DNA of 64,000 bases, taken from the NCBI RefSeq assembly GCF_000712135.1, contig NZ_JOOE01000001.1, positions 1,364,001 to 1,428,000 on the forward strand, in the 5' to 3' direction. How positions within the stretch are numbered: position 1 is the first letter of the stretch; each line of letters opens with the position of its first letter. Shown in pieces: positions 35,374 to 44,475 of this stretch. The notes below the pieces were generated by a model. It worked only from the letters and a program-made list of their open reading frames with translations. It was not told where the DNA came from and did not search any database. Source of the stretch: Sphingomonas sp. UNC305MFCol5.2 (GTDB taxonomy: Bacteria; Pseudomonadota; Alphaproteobacteria; Sphingomonadales; Sphingomonadaceae). The translations under genes and the position numbers were made by a program.

Positions 35374-35556
35374 ATGGCAAATCCTCCCTCCCGCACGCCG
35401 ATGGCCGGCGGCTTCCTGCTCGCGGTCAGCCTGCTCGCCGGCACCATCATCGGCGCCGGCCAGGGCGAGGCTTCGATGGGCTTCGTCGCGGGACTCGGCG
35501 TCGGGCTGGTCCTGCTGCTCGTCGTCTGGCTGATCGATTGGATGCGGACGCGCTAG
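35374..35556 (+). CDS. Small membrane protein
   Basis: The 60-residue protein consists of two hydrophobic helices (GGFLLAVSLLAGTIIGAG and VAGLGVGLVLLLVVWLIDW) with a short loop and a positively charged C-terminus (MRTR). It is codon-typical for the region. No family recognised. Confidence 0.6.
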   Translation: MANPPSRTPMAGGFLLAVSLLAGTIIGAGQGEASMGFVAGLGVGLVLLLVVWLIDWMRTR

Positions 35557-35586
35557 ACCGCCACGCCCCATCGCGGGCGGCCGGCT

Positions 35587-36120
35587 TCAGGCCTCCCGCC
35601 ATTCCCCCGGCGCCATACCGTCCAGCGTCCAGTCGCCGACACTCCAGCGCACCAGCCGCAGGGTCGGATGGCCGATCGCGGCGGTCATCCTGCGCACCTG
35701 CCGGTTCCGCCCCTCGCGGATCGTCAGCCTGATCCAGCAATCGGGCACGGTCTTGCGGAATCGCACCGGCGGGTCGCGGGGCCAGAGCGCAGGCGCCGCG
35801 ATGCGCTCGGCCTCGGCGGGGCGAGTCATGCCGTCCTTCAAGCGGACGCCCTGCCGCAGCGACGCGAGACCGGCTTCGGTCACATCGCCTTCGACCTGCA
35901 CGAGATAGGATTTGGGCAGCTTGAATTTGGGATCGGCGATCCGCGCCTGCAGCCGCCCGTCGTCGGTGAGCAGGAGCAGGCCCTCGCTGTCGCGGTCGAG
36001 CCGTCCTGCCGGATAGACGCCGGGTACCTTGATGAAATCCGCCAGGGTCGGCCGGCCCGAACCTTCATCGGTGAACTGGCACAGCACATCATAGGGTTTG
36101 TTGAACAGGATCAGCGTCAT
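35587..36120 (-). CDS. rluE: 23S rRNA pseudouridine synthase, RluE type
   Basis: The 177-residue protein converts a uridine of 23S rRNA to pseudouridine (U2457 in E. coli numbering for RluE). It opens with [17 protein letters not shown] and carries the catalytic Asp in [15 protein letters not shown], then [12 protein letters not shown] and the C-terminal [19 protein letters not shown]. No S4 domain is present, as in RluE. The start at 36120 overlaps the RNase H-like gene stop by four bases; the longer frame upstream belongs to that gene's shadow. The two genes are translationally coupled. Confidence 0.92.
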   Translation of the reverse strand: MTLILFNKPYDVLCQFTDEGSGRPTLADFIKVPGVYPAGRLDRDSEGLLLLTDDGRLQARIADPKFKLPKSYLVQVEGDVTEAGLASLRQGVRLKDGMTRPAEAERIAAPALWPRDPPVRFRKTVPDCWIRLTIREGRNRQVRRMTAAIGHPTLRLVRWSVGDWTLDGMAPGEWREA

Positions 36121-36485
36121 CGGCCGTGCAGCCTTGCGAGTGCGATCCCCGCGAGGTTCTGGGCGCGTTTGATATAGCGCACGCGCGGCGGCCGCCCAGC
36201 CGATACCAGCGCGCGGAATCGTTCGAGATGGGCAAGCGCGGCGCCGCGACACTTCACTGCGCCATTGGCCTTGGCGACGACGTCCGCAGCGTCGCCGAGC
36301 AGGACGAAATCCGGCACGGCGAGCGATTGGGCGATCGTCAGCGCATGGATCAGCGCCAGCCACTCGGCATCCGCGCTGGTACCCTCGCCCAGGTCGCGCA
36401 GGACCGTCGTCCGTCCGCCGGCAACGACCGCGACTTCCATTGCGCCCGGATTGGGACGGCATCCCCCGTCGAAGAATATCTTCAT
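36117..36485 (-). CDS. RNase H-like domain protein
   Basis: The 122-residue protein looks like a reduced RNase HI domain. The first catalytic Asp is in [11 protein letters not shown], the Glu in [13 protein letters not shown] and the next Asp in [10 protein letters not shown]; the C-terminal His/Asp is less clear. It probably binds or cuts RNA in RNA-DNA hybrids. It is shorter than standard RNase HI and coupled to rluE by an ATGA overlap, so a role in RNA handling is plausible but unproven. The start at 36485 begins MKIFFDGG. Confidence 0.75.
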   Translation of the reverse strand: MKIFFDGGCRPNPGAMEVAVVAGGRTTVLRDLGEGTSADAEWLALIHALTIAQSLAVPDFVLLGDAADVVAKANGAVKCRGAALAHLERFRALVSAGRPPRVRYIKRAQNLAGIALARLHGR

Positions 36486-36535
36486 GTCCGTCGGCTGTAG
36501 CGCGCGGCGATCACTCGCGCCAATCACCTCGACAC

Positions 36536-37171
36536 CTAGACCAACGCCCTCCCCAGCCACGCCACCCGCCCGACAATCTCCACGTCGCTTCCCGGGCAAA
36601 TCCGCACGGGCCAGGCCGGATTGTCGCTGACCACCTCGATCCCGCCCACCGCGGTGCGCAGCCGCTTGACCATCAGTACCCCGTCGAGGCGGATCACGAA
36701 GATTCCACCCTTGCCGCGCACTTCGCGATGGTCGCGGTCGACCAGTATCTCGTCGCCGTCGGACAGAGTCGGCTCCATCGAATCGCCCTCGACCCGGATC
36801 ATGGACGCCGCGGCGGCGCGCACGCCCAATTGCCGCAGCAGGGCCTGCGACAGCGCACCCGGGCGCCGCGCCGCTTCGTCCTCGGCCAGCCGTCCCGGAC
36901 CCGCCGAAGCGCCGATGTCGAGCCGCGCGATCTCCGTCAGTCCCTCCGCCTCGCGCCCGCCCAGCCGCGTCTCGGGCACGCCGAAGAAGCGCGCGAGCAG
37001 GGCCCGGTCGCGCTCGGCCAGCTCGCGCGGACTGCCACGGCGGACATATTGCTGCAGATAGGCGGCGTTGCGCCCGATCACGCGCGACAGCTCGGCAAAG
37101 CTGACGCCCTGCTCCGCCATCAGCGCCTCCAGCGCCGCGCGTTGCGCACCCGGTTCCATACTCGTTTTCAT
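36536..37171 (-). CDS. S24-family (LexA/CI-like) transcriptional repressor
   Basis: The 211-residue protein has an N-terminal helix-turn-helix (about 20-65, with FAELSRVIGRNAAYLQQYV) and a C-terminal S24 peptidase domain. The self-cleavage serine is Ser131 in VEGDSMEPTLSDGDEI and the lysine Lys169 in VLMVKRL. Cleavage under stress would release its targets. The start is 37171, or 37159 four codons later; neither has a strong ribosome site. A perfect palindrome, TAGGAATTTTCCTA, lies just before the start and very likely serves autoregulation and control of the divergent pair of small genes. No phage genes are near, so this is a chromosomal regulator, not a prophage remnant. Confidence 0.85.
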   Translation of the reverse strand: MKTSMEPGAQRAALEALMAEQGVSFAELSRVIGRNAAYLQQYVRRGSPRELAERDRALLARFFGVPETRLGGREAEGLTEIARLDIGASAGPGRLAEDEAARRPGALSQALLRQLGVRAAAASMIRVEGDSMEPTLSDGDEILVDRDHREVRGKGGIFVIRLDGVLMVKRLRTAVGGIEVVSDNPAWPVRICPGSDVEIVGRVAWLGRALV

Positions 37172-37176
37172 AGCCG

Positions 37177-37190
37177 TAGGAATTTTCCTA
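37177..37190. promoter_or_regulatory. Palindromic operator of the S24 repressor
   Basis: TAGGAA and TTCCTA flank two central bases, six to 19 bases before the repressor start. A further TAGGA lies at 37197-37201. The site is in the divergent promoter gap, as usual for such repressors. Confidence 0.6.
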
Positions 37191-37255
37191 GACAAGTAGG
37201 ATTTGAAGAACAAAACATGATCATAGTTCAGCGACTCGCGTAGGAGAAGGGCCCG

Positions 37256-37438
37256 ATGTCGGTGCATCGTGAAATCGAGAAATTCCTTCGGCGGACCGAC
37301 ATGCCCGCCACCAAGTTCGGCCGGCTGGCGATCGGCGATCCTGGGCTGGTGCGCGATCTGCGCAACGGCCGCGAACTGCGTCCGCGCACGGAAGCGCGAG
37401 TCGAGGCGTTCCTCGCCATGCAGGGAGCGGGGCGATGA
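37256..37438 (+). CDS. Small helical regulator-like protein
   Basis: The 60-residue protein has the outline of a minimal DNA-binding domain: REIEKFLRRTDMPATKFG, then RLAIGDPGLVRDLRNG and RPRTEARVEAFLA. I associate this pattern with short conserved sphingomonad proteins, sometimes next to S24 regulators. The ATG at 37256 follows TAGGAGAAGG. It overlaps the next gene by four bases and is divergent from the S24 repressor, so the pair may be its target. Confidence 0.65.
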   Translation: MSVHREIEKFLRRTDMPATKFGRLAIGDPGLVRDLRNGRELRPRTEARVEAFLAMQGAGR

Positions 37439-37749
37439 GCCGCGGTCCCGACGCAGCGACTTCGCTCGAGCGGGCGCTGCTCGCAGCCGCCGATGCCGCA
37501 GGTTGCCCGGCGATCCTCGTCACGAGCGACTGGACGCGCTGGGCGAGCGCGACCTTCACCGGCGCACGGCACAGCCTCACGCTCACCGCGCAGCCAAGCC
37601 CGAGGCTGGACCAGTGGCTGGTCGGCCTGAGCGAAGCCGAGTTCGCACTGCGCAACTATCTGGTGGCGGACCTGGTGGTCACGCGCATGTGCCGCGACGG
37701 GGATCTGGTGACGGTCGTGATCGAGGCGCTGACCGTGGAGGAACGTTAA
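37435..37749 (+). CDS. Hypothetical protein, coupled to the small regulator
   Basis: The 104-residue cytoplasmic protein shows a segment resembling a small alpha/beta domain: ATFTGARHSLTLTAQ, WLVGLSEAEFALRNYLVADL and VVTRMCRDGDLVTVVIEAL. No family recognised. It starts inside the stop of the preceding gene (ATGA overlap), so both are probably made together and controlled through the gap bound by the S24 repressor. Confidence 0.65.
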   Translation: MSRGPDAATSLERALLAAADAAGCPAILVTSDWTRWASATFTGARHSLTLTAQPSPRLDQWLVGLSEAEFALRNYLVADLVVTRMCRDGDLVTVVIEALTVEER

Positions 37750-37769
37750 GCGGTAGCAACTTCCAGATT

Positions 37770-37904
37770 CCCCTCCCTTTTAGGGAGGGGTTAGGGGTGG
37801 GTAAGGAAAGCCGGGCTCGATGCCCGGCCTTTCCTTCTTTTCCAAACAGCTCGATGGGCTCGCTACGCTCGCACCCACCCCCGCCCCTCCCTTGCAGGGA
37901 GGGG
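37770..37904. repeat. Palindromic-ended intergenic element, copy A
   Basis: Both ends carry a hairpin built from CCCCTCCC and GGGAGGGG. Inside lies a GCCGGGC/GCCCGGC hairpin and a tract reading GCTCGATGGGCTCGCTACGC. The same element occurs inverted at 54042-54180, and its ends recur at 50059-50181. Confidence 0.7.
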
Positions 37905-37930
37905 AGTTGCGCGGCCGAATGTCGATCTGC

Positions 37931-38806
37931 TTAGGCGCGGCGGGCCATGTTGCGTAGCGTGACCAGCGCGTCTTCGAGCCCGCGTTCCCTTGCGCGGCGC
38001 TCGACGCGCGGCGAGGGTGCGGCCGCGGTGGCGATGTTCTTGCGGACCACCCCGCGCTCGAGCCGTTCGAGCAGCGCGTGCACCGAAGCCTCGGTTTCCG
38101 GCCGGGTGATCGCATCCTCGCGCGACACCAGGGAGATCGGCCGAGGCTCGGGGCGGACCGGAGTCGGCAATTCGAACACTTCGAAGCGCTCGGTCTCGTC
38201 GAACACCGGCGGCGTGGGACCGCGGCTGAGCGGCGGCAGCGCGACCGGCGCGGCCAGCGGCACTTCGGGCATCGCCTCGGGATCGAAGGCCGCGAGCGGC
38301 TGATCGAGGTCGATCGGCAGCGGCTGCTCGATCGGCGCGATCGCGAGCGGTTCCGCGACTTCGACCGTTATTTCTTCGATCTCTTCGATCTCTTCGACTT
38401 TCACGATGTCGGCCGGCGTGCGGAACGCGTCGAACGGCCGTCCCAGGTCGCGGGTCGCGAGCAACGGCGGCCGCGGCGGCGCATCCGGATGCGCGTCGGC
38501 GCGGCGAAGCACGGGCGTCGGCACCGTATCGGGATCGATCTCTTCGCCGTCGCCGATCGCCACGGTGCGCGAACCGAGCAGAACGAACAGAGCGAACCAG
38601 CTGGACAATGCAACGGCCCCGCCCGCGCCGAGCGCCATGATGAAGCGCGCGGTGAATCCGAGCGGCGGCTCGGTGGCGGCGATGACGGCGGGCAACCCGC
38701 TATCCATCACCAGCGCCTCGAGCACGGGCATCGGCACCACAAGGGTACCGAGCGCCACGGCACCGCCGAGCAGGCCGGCGATCACGGGGGCGATCGGCAG
38801 ATTCAT
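37931..38806 (-). CDS. Membrane-anchored hypothetical protein with acidic tail
   Basis: The 291-residue protein has two N-terminal membrane helices (about 5-27 and 55-80) and a long soluble part rich in Pro, Glu and Ala, including the acidic run VKVEEIEEIEEITVEVAEP. The end is basic and probably helical (VVRKNIATAAAPSPRVERR). No family recognised. It overlaps the XrtA-type glycosyltransferase gene by four bases and follows it, so a role in envelope or polysaccharide assembly is possible by association only. Confidence 0.65.
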   Translation of the reverse strand: MNLPIAPVIAGLLGGAVALGTLVVPMPVLEALVMDSGLPAVIAATEPPLGFTARFIMALGAGGAVALSSWFALFVLLGSRTVAIGDGEEIDPDTVPTPVLRRADAHPDAPPRPPLLATRDLGRPFDAFRTPADIVKVEEIEEIEEITVEVAEPLAIAPIEQPLPIDLDQPLAAFDPEAMPEVPLAAPVALPPLSRGPTPPVFDETERFEVFELPTPVRPEPRPISLVSREDAITRPETEASVHALLERLERGVVRKNIATAAAPSPRVERRARERGLEDALVTLRNMARRA

Positions 38807-40044
38807 GCGTTCACCGTTGATGCGTGCGACCGCGAGTCCTTCATGGGATTCGACTCTGCAAGATTTTGGTAAACAGATTGATACCGGGCGACATTGACAG
38901 CCCAGTTACGCTCCTCCTCGACGAACGCCCGCCCCCGCGCACGCCGCGCGTCCCACTGATCGCGATCGGCGAAAAGCCGTGACAAGGCAGTCGCGATCGC
39001 CGCCGGATCGTCGGGTTTGAACAATGTGCCGGTATCGCCGTCGCGGATCAGTTCGCGGTGCCCGCCCACGTCCGACGCGGCCACCAGCCGCCGCTGCGCC
39101 ATCGCCTCCAGCGGCTTGAGCGGCGTCACCAGCTCGGTCAGCCGCATGGCCTTTCGAGGATAAACCAGGATATCGACCAGGCTGTAGTAACGCTCGACTT
39201 CCTGGTGCGGCACGCGCCCGACGAAGCGGATGCGCTCGGCCACCGGCGAAGTCTCGGCCTGCGCGCGCAGCGCCGCCTCCATCGGCCCGCCGCCGACCAG
39301 CACGAGATGCATAGACGGCCGCACCGCCACCAAAGCCGGCATCGCGTCGATCAGCACGTCGAGCCCTTCATAATCGTAAAAGCTGCCGATGAATCCGATC
39401 GTCTCGGCCCCGGCCACGCCCAGCTGTTCCGCCAGCGCTTTGTCATAGAGCAGCGGCTCGCCGAACAAATTGAGGTCGACGCCATTGGGCGAGACGAGGA
39501 TCTTGCCCGGATCGATCCCGCGCGCGACGAGGTCGCCCTTCAATCCCTCGCAGATCACCGCCACTGCATCGGCCTTGCGCACCGCCCGCGTCTCGAGCGC
39601 GCGGGTGGCGCGATATTTCAGGCTGCCCTCGCGTCCGGTGCCGTTGCCGACCGCGGCATCCTCCCAGAAGGCGCGGATCTCGTAGACCAAAGGCAGGCCG
39701 AGCCGATCGGCGACGCGCTGCGCCGCCATCGCATCCAGCACCGGCGAATGGGCATGGAGCACGTTCGGCCGCCACGCGCGCGCCACCGCCTCGATCCGCC
39801 GCGCGAACGCCGCGACTTCGCGCAGCTCGCCGATCACCGGCGGCCCCGGATCGACTTGCGGAGTGCGATGGAAACGAATCCCGTCGATCGTCTCTTCGTC
39901 GGCGTCGAACTTGCCGTGCCGCGGCCCGGTCACCGCCGCCACGTCCCACCCGCGCGCGATCTGCGCTTTCAGGATCGCCCGGGTGCGGAAGGTATAGCCG
40001 CTCTGGAGTGGCAGGCCGTGATCGAGGACATGAAGAATCCGCAT
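38803..40044 (-). CDS. XrtA/PEP-CTERM-associated group 4 glycosyltransferase
   Basis: The 413-residue GT-B transferase begins RILHVLDHGLPLQSGYTFR, the opening I know from the exosortase A-associated glycosyltransferase family (TIGR04063 type). Further marks are YEIRAFWEDAA, SPNGVDLNLF, GFIGSFYDYEGLD and the donor-site segment PRKAMRLTELVTPLKPLEA. It should add a sugar during exopolysaccharide synthesis linked to the XrtA system. The ATG at 40044 gives the canonical start; the GTG at 40068 only adds eight residues. The O-ligase-like gene at 43126 belongs to the same system, but the exosortase itself is not in the window. Confidence 0.88.
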   Translation of the reverse strand: MRILHVLDHGLPLQSGYTFRTRAILKAQIARGWDVAAVTGPRHGKFDADEETIDGIRFHRTPQVDPGPPVIGELREVAAFARRIEAVARAWRPNVLHAHSPVLDAMAAQRVADRLGLPLVYEIRAFWEDAAVGNGTGREGSLKYRATRALETRAVRKADAVAVICEGLKGDLVARGIDPGKILVSPNGVDLNLFGEPLLYDKALAEQLGVAGAETIGFIGSFYDYEGLDVLIDAMPALVAVRPSMHLVLVGGGPMEAALRAQAETSPVAERIRFVGRVPHQEVERYYSLVDILVYPRKAMRLTELVTPLKPLEAMAQRRLVAASDVGGHRELIRDGDTGTLFKPDDPAAIATALSRLFADRDQWDARRARGRAFVEEERNWAVNVARYQSVYQNLAESNPMKDSRSHASTVNA

Positions 40045-40557
40045 GCGCCCGCTCTGCCACGAGAGCACTTAACGGCGCGTCAACCGGGTCTCCCCCGACG
40101 AGGTGCCGGAGCCAAAAGCGAACCGGCAGCTTCCGCCCCACTTGCGGTCATTGTCTGTCGCTCAGGCATTGCGGCTAGGCGGAAGCCCTTAAGCCGACCG
40201 TCCGCTTGCCCCTTCTGACGCGGCCGGTCTGCAAACCAGCCATTCCGGACATTGCCGTTTGCGGCCGTGTGTGCACGCCATGAGGTCAGCGCAGCGACAG
40301 TTCGATCCGCATCGCTTTCCCAGGCCGTCGCCGCGAAAATCGATCTTGCTTCAGCGCTTGGCTTATCGGATTCAGGCAGAGCCTTGTTCTGGAGGCCGTA
40401 TTTGGACAGACAAGCATGATCACGACGCAGCCGCCGAGCCCCGCTTGATACGGGAGATACACGGACGCGCTCGGCCGAAAGCGCCGCAAGACGTTTCGCA
40501 AACGCAAAAGCATGGATCGCCCCGGAGGCGTTCCGTCGAGAGAGCAAGGACAGGATT
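40045..40557. other. Intergenic stretch before the RTX gene
   Basis: About 510 bases between the divergent glycosyltransferase and RTX genes. It must hold both promoters. The open frames inside (for example 40259-40621) lack coding character. There is no clear palindrome or terminator. Confidence 0.4.
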
Positions 40558-42294
40558 ATGGCGATCATCAACGGCACCGACGGAGACGACGACCTGGTCG
40601 GAACCAATGCCGCGGACGTAATTAACGGCCTGGGCGGCGACGACAAGCTGACGGCGGGCGCAGGCGACACGCTCAACGGTGGGGACGGCGACGACAGGCT
40701 GATCGGAGCTTACGGCGCCATATTGAATGGTGGGGCCGGCATCGACACCGCCGACTATACCGGCAAGGTCGGCATGATGACGATCGACCTGGCAGCCGGC
40801 ACCGGAAGTTTTAATGCTGCCCAGGGCACCCAGTTCATCGACGTCGAGAACGTCATCGGCGGCGAATCGGGTGATCGGATCTTCGGCAATTCGGCGGCCA
40901 ATCACCTCTTCGGGAATGGCGGCGACGATGCGCTGTGGGGCGGGGACGGCGCCGACATCCTCGACGGCGGGGCAGGCGTGGACACGCTCGATTTCGCCGG
41001 CGACAGCGGCGGCGTGGGCGTCGACCTCCGCCTCGGCATCGGCACCGCCGGGAGTGCGGCAGGCGATAGCTATGTCAGCATCGAGAACATCGTCGGCAGC
41101 GCCTACGACGACCGACTGACTGCCGGGGCCGGTGTCAACCGGCTTGAGGGCGGCGGCGGCAACGATTGGCTTGACGGGGGCGACGGCGCCGATGTGCTGA
41201 TCGGCGGTCCGTCTATCGGCTTCCCCGTCCCCTCGGGCGGGCGGGACACCGCGGATTACTCGCAGTCGACTGGCGAGGTGTGGGTCGAACTGTCGGTCAA
41301 CAACGGGAACGGCGCCGGACATTGGAACTGGGCCGAGGGAGATGTGCTGAGCTCGATCGAGAATGTCGTCGGCAGCGCCTTCGACGATTGGATATACGGG
41401 ACCGGCTCGAGCACGGGCGACTGGCTTTATGGCGGTGATGGCAACGACCACCTGTTCGGCACCGGTGGCAACAGTGACGAACTCTACGGGGGCAAAGGAA
41501 ACGACACGCTCGTCAGCACGGCGTCGAGCGTCGGCACCGCATTCCATGGCGGCGCGGGTGCCGACCGGTTGGAAGGCGCGGGCCTCTCCGACATGGCGGA
41601 CTACGCCGACAGTTCCGCCGCGGTGTGGGTGCATTTGGGCACCGGCCAGGGCTTCTGGAACGATGCGGAAGGCGACACCCTCATCACTATTGAAAACCTA
41701 CGCGGTTCGCTCGGCAACGACCTGCTCTACGGCAGCGACGGCGACAACGTGATCTACGGCAACGACGGCAACGATGACATCGGCGGTGGCGGCGGCTCCG
41801 ACACGCTCATCGGTGGGCTGGGCGCGGACGGGATCGACGGGGGCGCCGGCACCGATTTGATCGACTTTTCGGGCAACTTCGGCGCCGTGGCCGTCTCACT
41901 CAGGGCTGGCGTAGGAAACTGGAACTACGCCGAGGGCGACAGGTACGCCAACGTCGAGAACGTGATCGGCACCTCGTACAACGACTATCTCGAAGGCGAC
42001 GCCGGTGCGAACACGCTCACCGGCGGCGGCGGCGAGGACCTGTTCACGTTCGTCAGCGGCTTCGGCAAGGACACGATCACCGACTTCGTCGGCAACGGCG
42101 CGGCCTCGGGCGACCGGATCTCCTTCGGGGCCGGGATCTTCACCGGCTTCGACGACATGAAGGCGCACTCGACCCAGGTCAGGCTCGATCCGACCCATAC
42201 CAACGTCGTGATCCAGTTCGACGCCGCGAACACGGTGACGCTCATCGGGGCGACGCTCGACTCGCTGCATTCGTCAGACTTCGTGTTTTACTGA
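40558..42294 (+). CDS. RTX-type calcium-binding secreted protein
   Basis: The 578-residue protein is built from glycine/aspartate-rich RTX nonapeptides, such as GGDGDDRLIG, GGDGADILDGGAGVDTLDF, GGGGNDWLDGGDGADVLIGG and GGGGEDLFTF, which bind calcium and fold outside the cell. Between them are repeated blocks with a DYADSSAAVWVHLGTG-like segment and an IENVVGS-like motif (IENIVGS and VENVIGT elsewhere). The end (VVIQFDAANTVTLIGA, DSLHSSDFVFY) fits the uncleaved C-terminal signal of type I secretion. There is no N-terminal signal peptide and no enzymatic domain. The type I exporter is not in the window. It lies between two XrtA-type glycosylation loci, so a matrix or surface-layer role is possible. 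Confidence 0.85.
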   Translation: MAIINGTDGDDDLVGTNAADVINGLGGDDKLTAGAGDTLNGGDGDDRLIGAYGAILNGGAGIDTADYTGKVGMMTIDLAAGTGSFNAAQGTQFIDVENVIGGESGDRIFGNSAANHLFGNGGDDALWGGDGADILDGGAGVDTLDFAGDSGGVGVDLRLGIGTAGSAAGDSYVSIENIVGSAYDDRLTAGAGVNRLEGGGGNDWLDGGDGADVLIGGPSIGFPVPSGGRDTADYSQSTGEVWVELSVNNGNGAGHWNWAEGDVLSSIENVVGSAFDDWIYGTGSSTGDWLYGGDGNDHLFGTGGNSDELYGGKGNDTLVSTASSVGTAFHGGAGADRLEGAGLSDMADYADSSAAVWVHLGTGQGFWNDAEGDTLITIENLRGSLGNDLLYGSDGDNVIYGNDGNDDIGGGGGSDTLIGGLGADGIDGGAGTDLIDFSGNFGAVAVSLRAGVGNWNYAEGDRYANVENVIGTSYNDYLEGDAGANTLTGGGGEDLFTFVSGFGKDTITDFVGNGAASGDRISFGAGIFTGFDDMKAHSTQVRLDPTHTNVVIQFDAANTVTLIGATLDSLHSSDFVFY

Positions 42295-42980
42295 CAGGAG
42301 CACAAGTAGATCCTGGCTGTTCCGATGAGGAGCATGGTAACGGCGCGCCATTTCGCACAGCAGGTGCGCGATGCGCGAGCGCGCACGGGAAGATCTCCAA
42401 TGCGCTGCTGCTCTCGGTCGGGCAGGATCGACCGGCTATTGAGGCGCGCAAGGAAGGGTTCGAGATTAGAGTGCGCGGGGTTGCGCGCGTGGGGCATGCT
42501 GGATCATGAGGGCGGCCCGACTTGCAAGCGGGGGCACCTGTGTCTCTCTGCCGCCGATGCCTGCTGGCAAATTGTAGGCGATGAAGTTGCAATCGACAGA
42601 AGTTAATACAGTTCCCAATGTGCGCGAGTTTGAACGACTGCATCCCACCCGATAGCAGACATATTCAGCCTCTACGTCAACAGCGCCTGCGCACCGCGCA
42701 TCATCGAACGCGCGCCACTGGGAATGTAGGATTTCGTGTGCCATCCTCCACGCCGCGCTCTTTGATATCGTCGAGACCAGCCCACGCATCGCGCAACGAT
42801 GTTACGCAATCGCGCAACGAAAGTTCACGATTCGCGGGAAAAGTGTGAAGTTAAGCCCGCCAAATCCTACAATCCGAGTCGTCGGCGGAAAGCCACGCAC
42901 GTCACCAAACCCGCACCCTAGTTTACGCCGCGTCAACCCAACCGCACTACACCCCGCCCGGAAGGAGCGCGCGGGCGGAC
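42295..42980. other. Long intergenic stretch after the RTX gene
   Basis: About 690 bases with no credible gene. The overlapping short frames on both strands do not resemble known proteins and lack consistent codon bias. The second half is visibly poorer in G+C than the flanks. It probably carries the promoter of the O-ligase operon and may contain gene remnants. Confidence 0.4.
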
Positions 42981-43133
42981 ATGATCGACAATCTATCGCT
43001 CGGGCTCTCGCATGGGCTGATGCTGCTTGCGGCCTTCCTGCTGCTGCGCCGCCCCGACCTCGATCACGAGCCGGGCCCGGGCGATCCACCCGCCAGCCCG
43101 AAGAAAAGCCGCTGGGGCAAGCCCGGTGCGTGA
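42981..43133 (+). CDS. Small membrane protein ahead of O-ligase gene
   Basis: A 50-residue frame not caught by longer ORF criteria. It begins MIDNLSLGLSHGLMLLAAF, has one membrane helix, then RRPDLDHEPGPGDPP and a basic end. A GGAAGGAGCG sequence precedes the ATG. It overlaps the start of the O-ligase-like gene by eight bases, which argues that it is a translated, coupled gene. Function unknown. Confidence 0.6.
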   Translation: MIDNLSLGLSHGLMLLAAFLLLRRPDLDHEPGPGDPPASPKKSRWGKPGA

Positions 43134-44475
43134 TCTCGCCTTCATCGCATTCCTCGCGGCATTGCTGGCGACGGGCTTTCGCCGCCCGTTCCTGTTCGTG
43201 CTCGCTTACGCCTATATCGACATCGTCTCGCCGCAGCGGCTGACCTATCTGCTGCTCAATTCGGTCCCGATCTCGATGCTCGCGGTCGCGCTCGCCGTGG
43301 CCGGCTGGCTGGCGTTCGACGACAAGAAGGATGTCCGCGTCGCCCCGCGCCAATTCCTGATCGTGCTGCTGCTCGGCTATTGCCTCTACACCACGCTCCA
43401 CGCCGATTTCCCGATCGAGGCGAAGGACAAATGGGAATGGGTGTGGAAGGCGCTCGCCTTCGCCGCCTTCCTTCCGCTCACGCTACGGACCCGGCTGCGC
43501 ATCGAATCGCTGTTGCTGTTCATGGTGCTCTCCGCCGCCTCGATCATCATCGTCGGCGGGATCAAGACGCTCGGCTCGGGCGGCGGCTATGGCGAATTGA
43601 ACCTGATGGTGACCAACAATTCGGGCCTCTACGAAGGCTCGACCATCTCCACGGTGGCGATCGCGATCATTCCGCTGATCGTCTGGTTCACCCGCCACGG
43701 CACGATCTTCGCACCCGACTGGCGGGTAAAGGCCTTCAGTTACGCCCTCATCTTCGCCTGCCTGCTGATCCCGATCGGCACCTCGACGCGCACCGGTCTG
43801 CTCTGCATCGGCCTGCTCGCCTTGCTGATGATCCGCGATACCAGGCGCAAGTTCGTCTATCTCGCGGCACTCGGCGGCCTCGGCCTCGCCGCCGTGCCCT
43901 TCCTCCCCTCCGCCTTCACCGAGCGGATGGAGACGATCAAGACCTACCAGGCCGATGCCTCGGCCTCGACTCGGATCGCGGTGTGGAAGTGGACGATGGA
44001 CTATGTGAAGACGCGCCCGCTGGGCGGCGGCTTCGAGGCCTATCGTCAGAACCAGATCCGCTACGAGAAGGTCGCGATTCAGGAGGATGGCGGCCAGGCC
44101 AAGGTCGATCGCAGCCTCGAGGTCGACAAGGCGCGCGCCTATCACAGCGCCTATTTCGAGATGCTCGGCGAGCAGGGTTATCCCGGCCTCGCCATCTGGC
44201 TGCTGATCAATGTGGCCGGCCTGTTCCGCATGGAAGTGCTCCGCCGCCGCTATCGCAAGCCCGAGCCCGGACAGGAATGGATCGCGCCGCTGGCCAGCGC
44301 CCTGCAGAGCGCGCACATCATCTACCTGCTCGGCGCGGTGTTCATCGCGATCGCGTTCCAGCCCTTCGTCTACATGCTGATCGGCGCGCAGATCGGCCTC
44401 GACACCTATTGCGGCCGCAAGCGCGCCGAGAGCGCGTGGCGCCCGCTGCGCAAGGCCCGGGCCGCGATCGCGTGA
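43126..44475 (+). CDS. Putative O-antigen ligase-like protein, XrtA-associated
   Basis: The 449-residue inner-membrane protein has about ten helices and a large late periplasmic loop. FVLAYAYIDIVSPQRLTYLLLN, FPIEAKDKWEWVWKALAFAAFLPL, MVTNNSGLYEGSTI and the RTGLLCIGLLALL region match the exosortase A-associated O-ligase family (TIGR03097 type) as I remember it. It probably joins or polymerises a polysaccharide or glycan chain. The GTG at 43126 overlaps the small upstream gene; longer frames begin inside that gene. It ends overlapping the acyltransferase start (GTGA). Confidence 0.85.
   Translation: MRDLAFIAFLAALLATGFRRPFLFVLAYAYIDIVSPQRLTYLLLNSVPISMLAVALAVAGWLAFDDKKDVRVAPRQFLIVLLLGYCLYTTLHADFPIEAKDKWEWVWKALAFAAFLPLTLRTRLRIESLLLFMVLSAASIIIVGGIKTLGSGGGYGELNLMVTNNSGLYEGSTISTVAIAIIPLIVWFTRHGTIFAPDWRVKAFSYALIFACLLIPIGTSTRTGLLCIGLLALLMIRDTRRKFVYLAALGGLGLAAVPFLPSAFTERMETIKTYQADASASTRIAVWKWTMDYVKTRPLGGGFEAYRQNQIRYEKVAIQEDGGQAKVDRSLEVDKARAYHSAYFEMLGEQGYPGLAIWLLINVAGLFRMEVLRRRYRKPEPGQEWIAPLASALQSAHIIYLLGAVFIAIAFQPFVYMLIGAQIGLDTYCGRKRAESAWRPLRKARAAIA

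Noticed and set aside
36536..37749. Prophage remnant suggested by the CI-like repressor
   Set aside because: No integrase, structural or lysis gene and no attachment repeat nearby; housekeeping genes flank it on both sides.
37780..38115. Minus-strand ORF covering repeat copy A and the end of the next gene
   Set aside because: Generated by the repeat sequence and out of frame with the membrane protein gene.
40080..40676. 198-codon minus-strand ORF crossing the RTX promoter region
   Set aside because: It runs into the RTX gene on the opposite strand, has no signal or domain, and overlaps sequence that must carry promoters.
42325..42848. Short ORFs in the gap after the RTX gene
   Set aside because: No ribosome sites, atypical residue content and no resemblance to known proteins; treated as non-coding.
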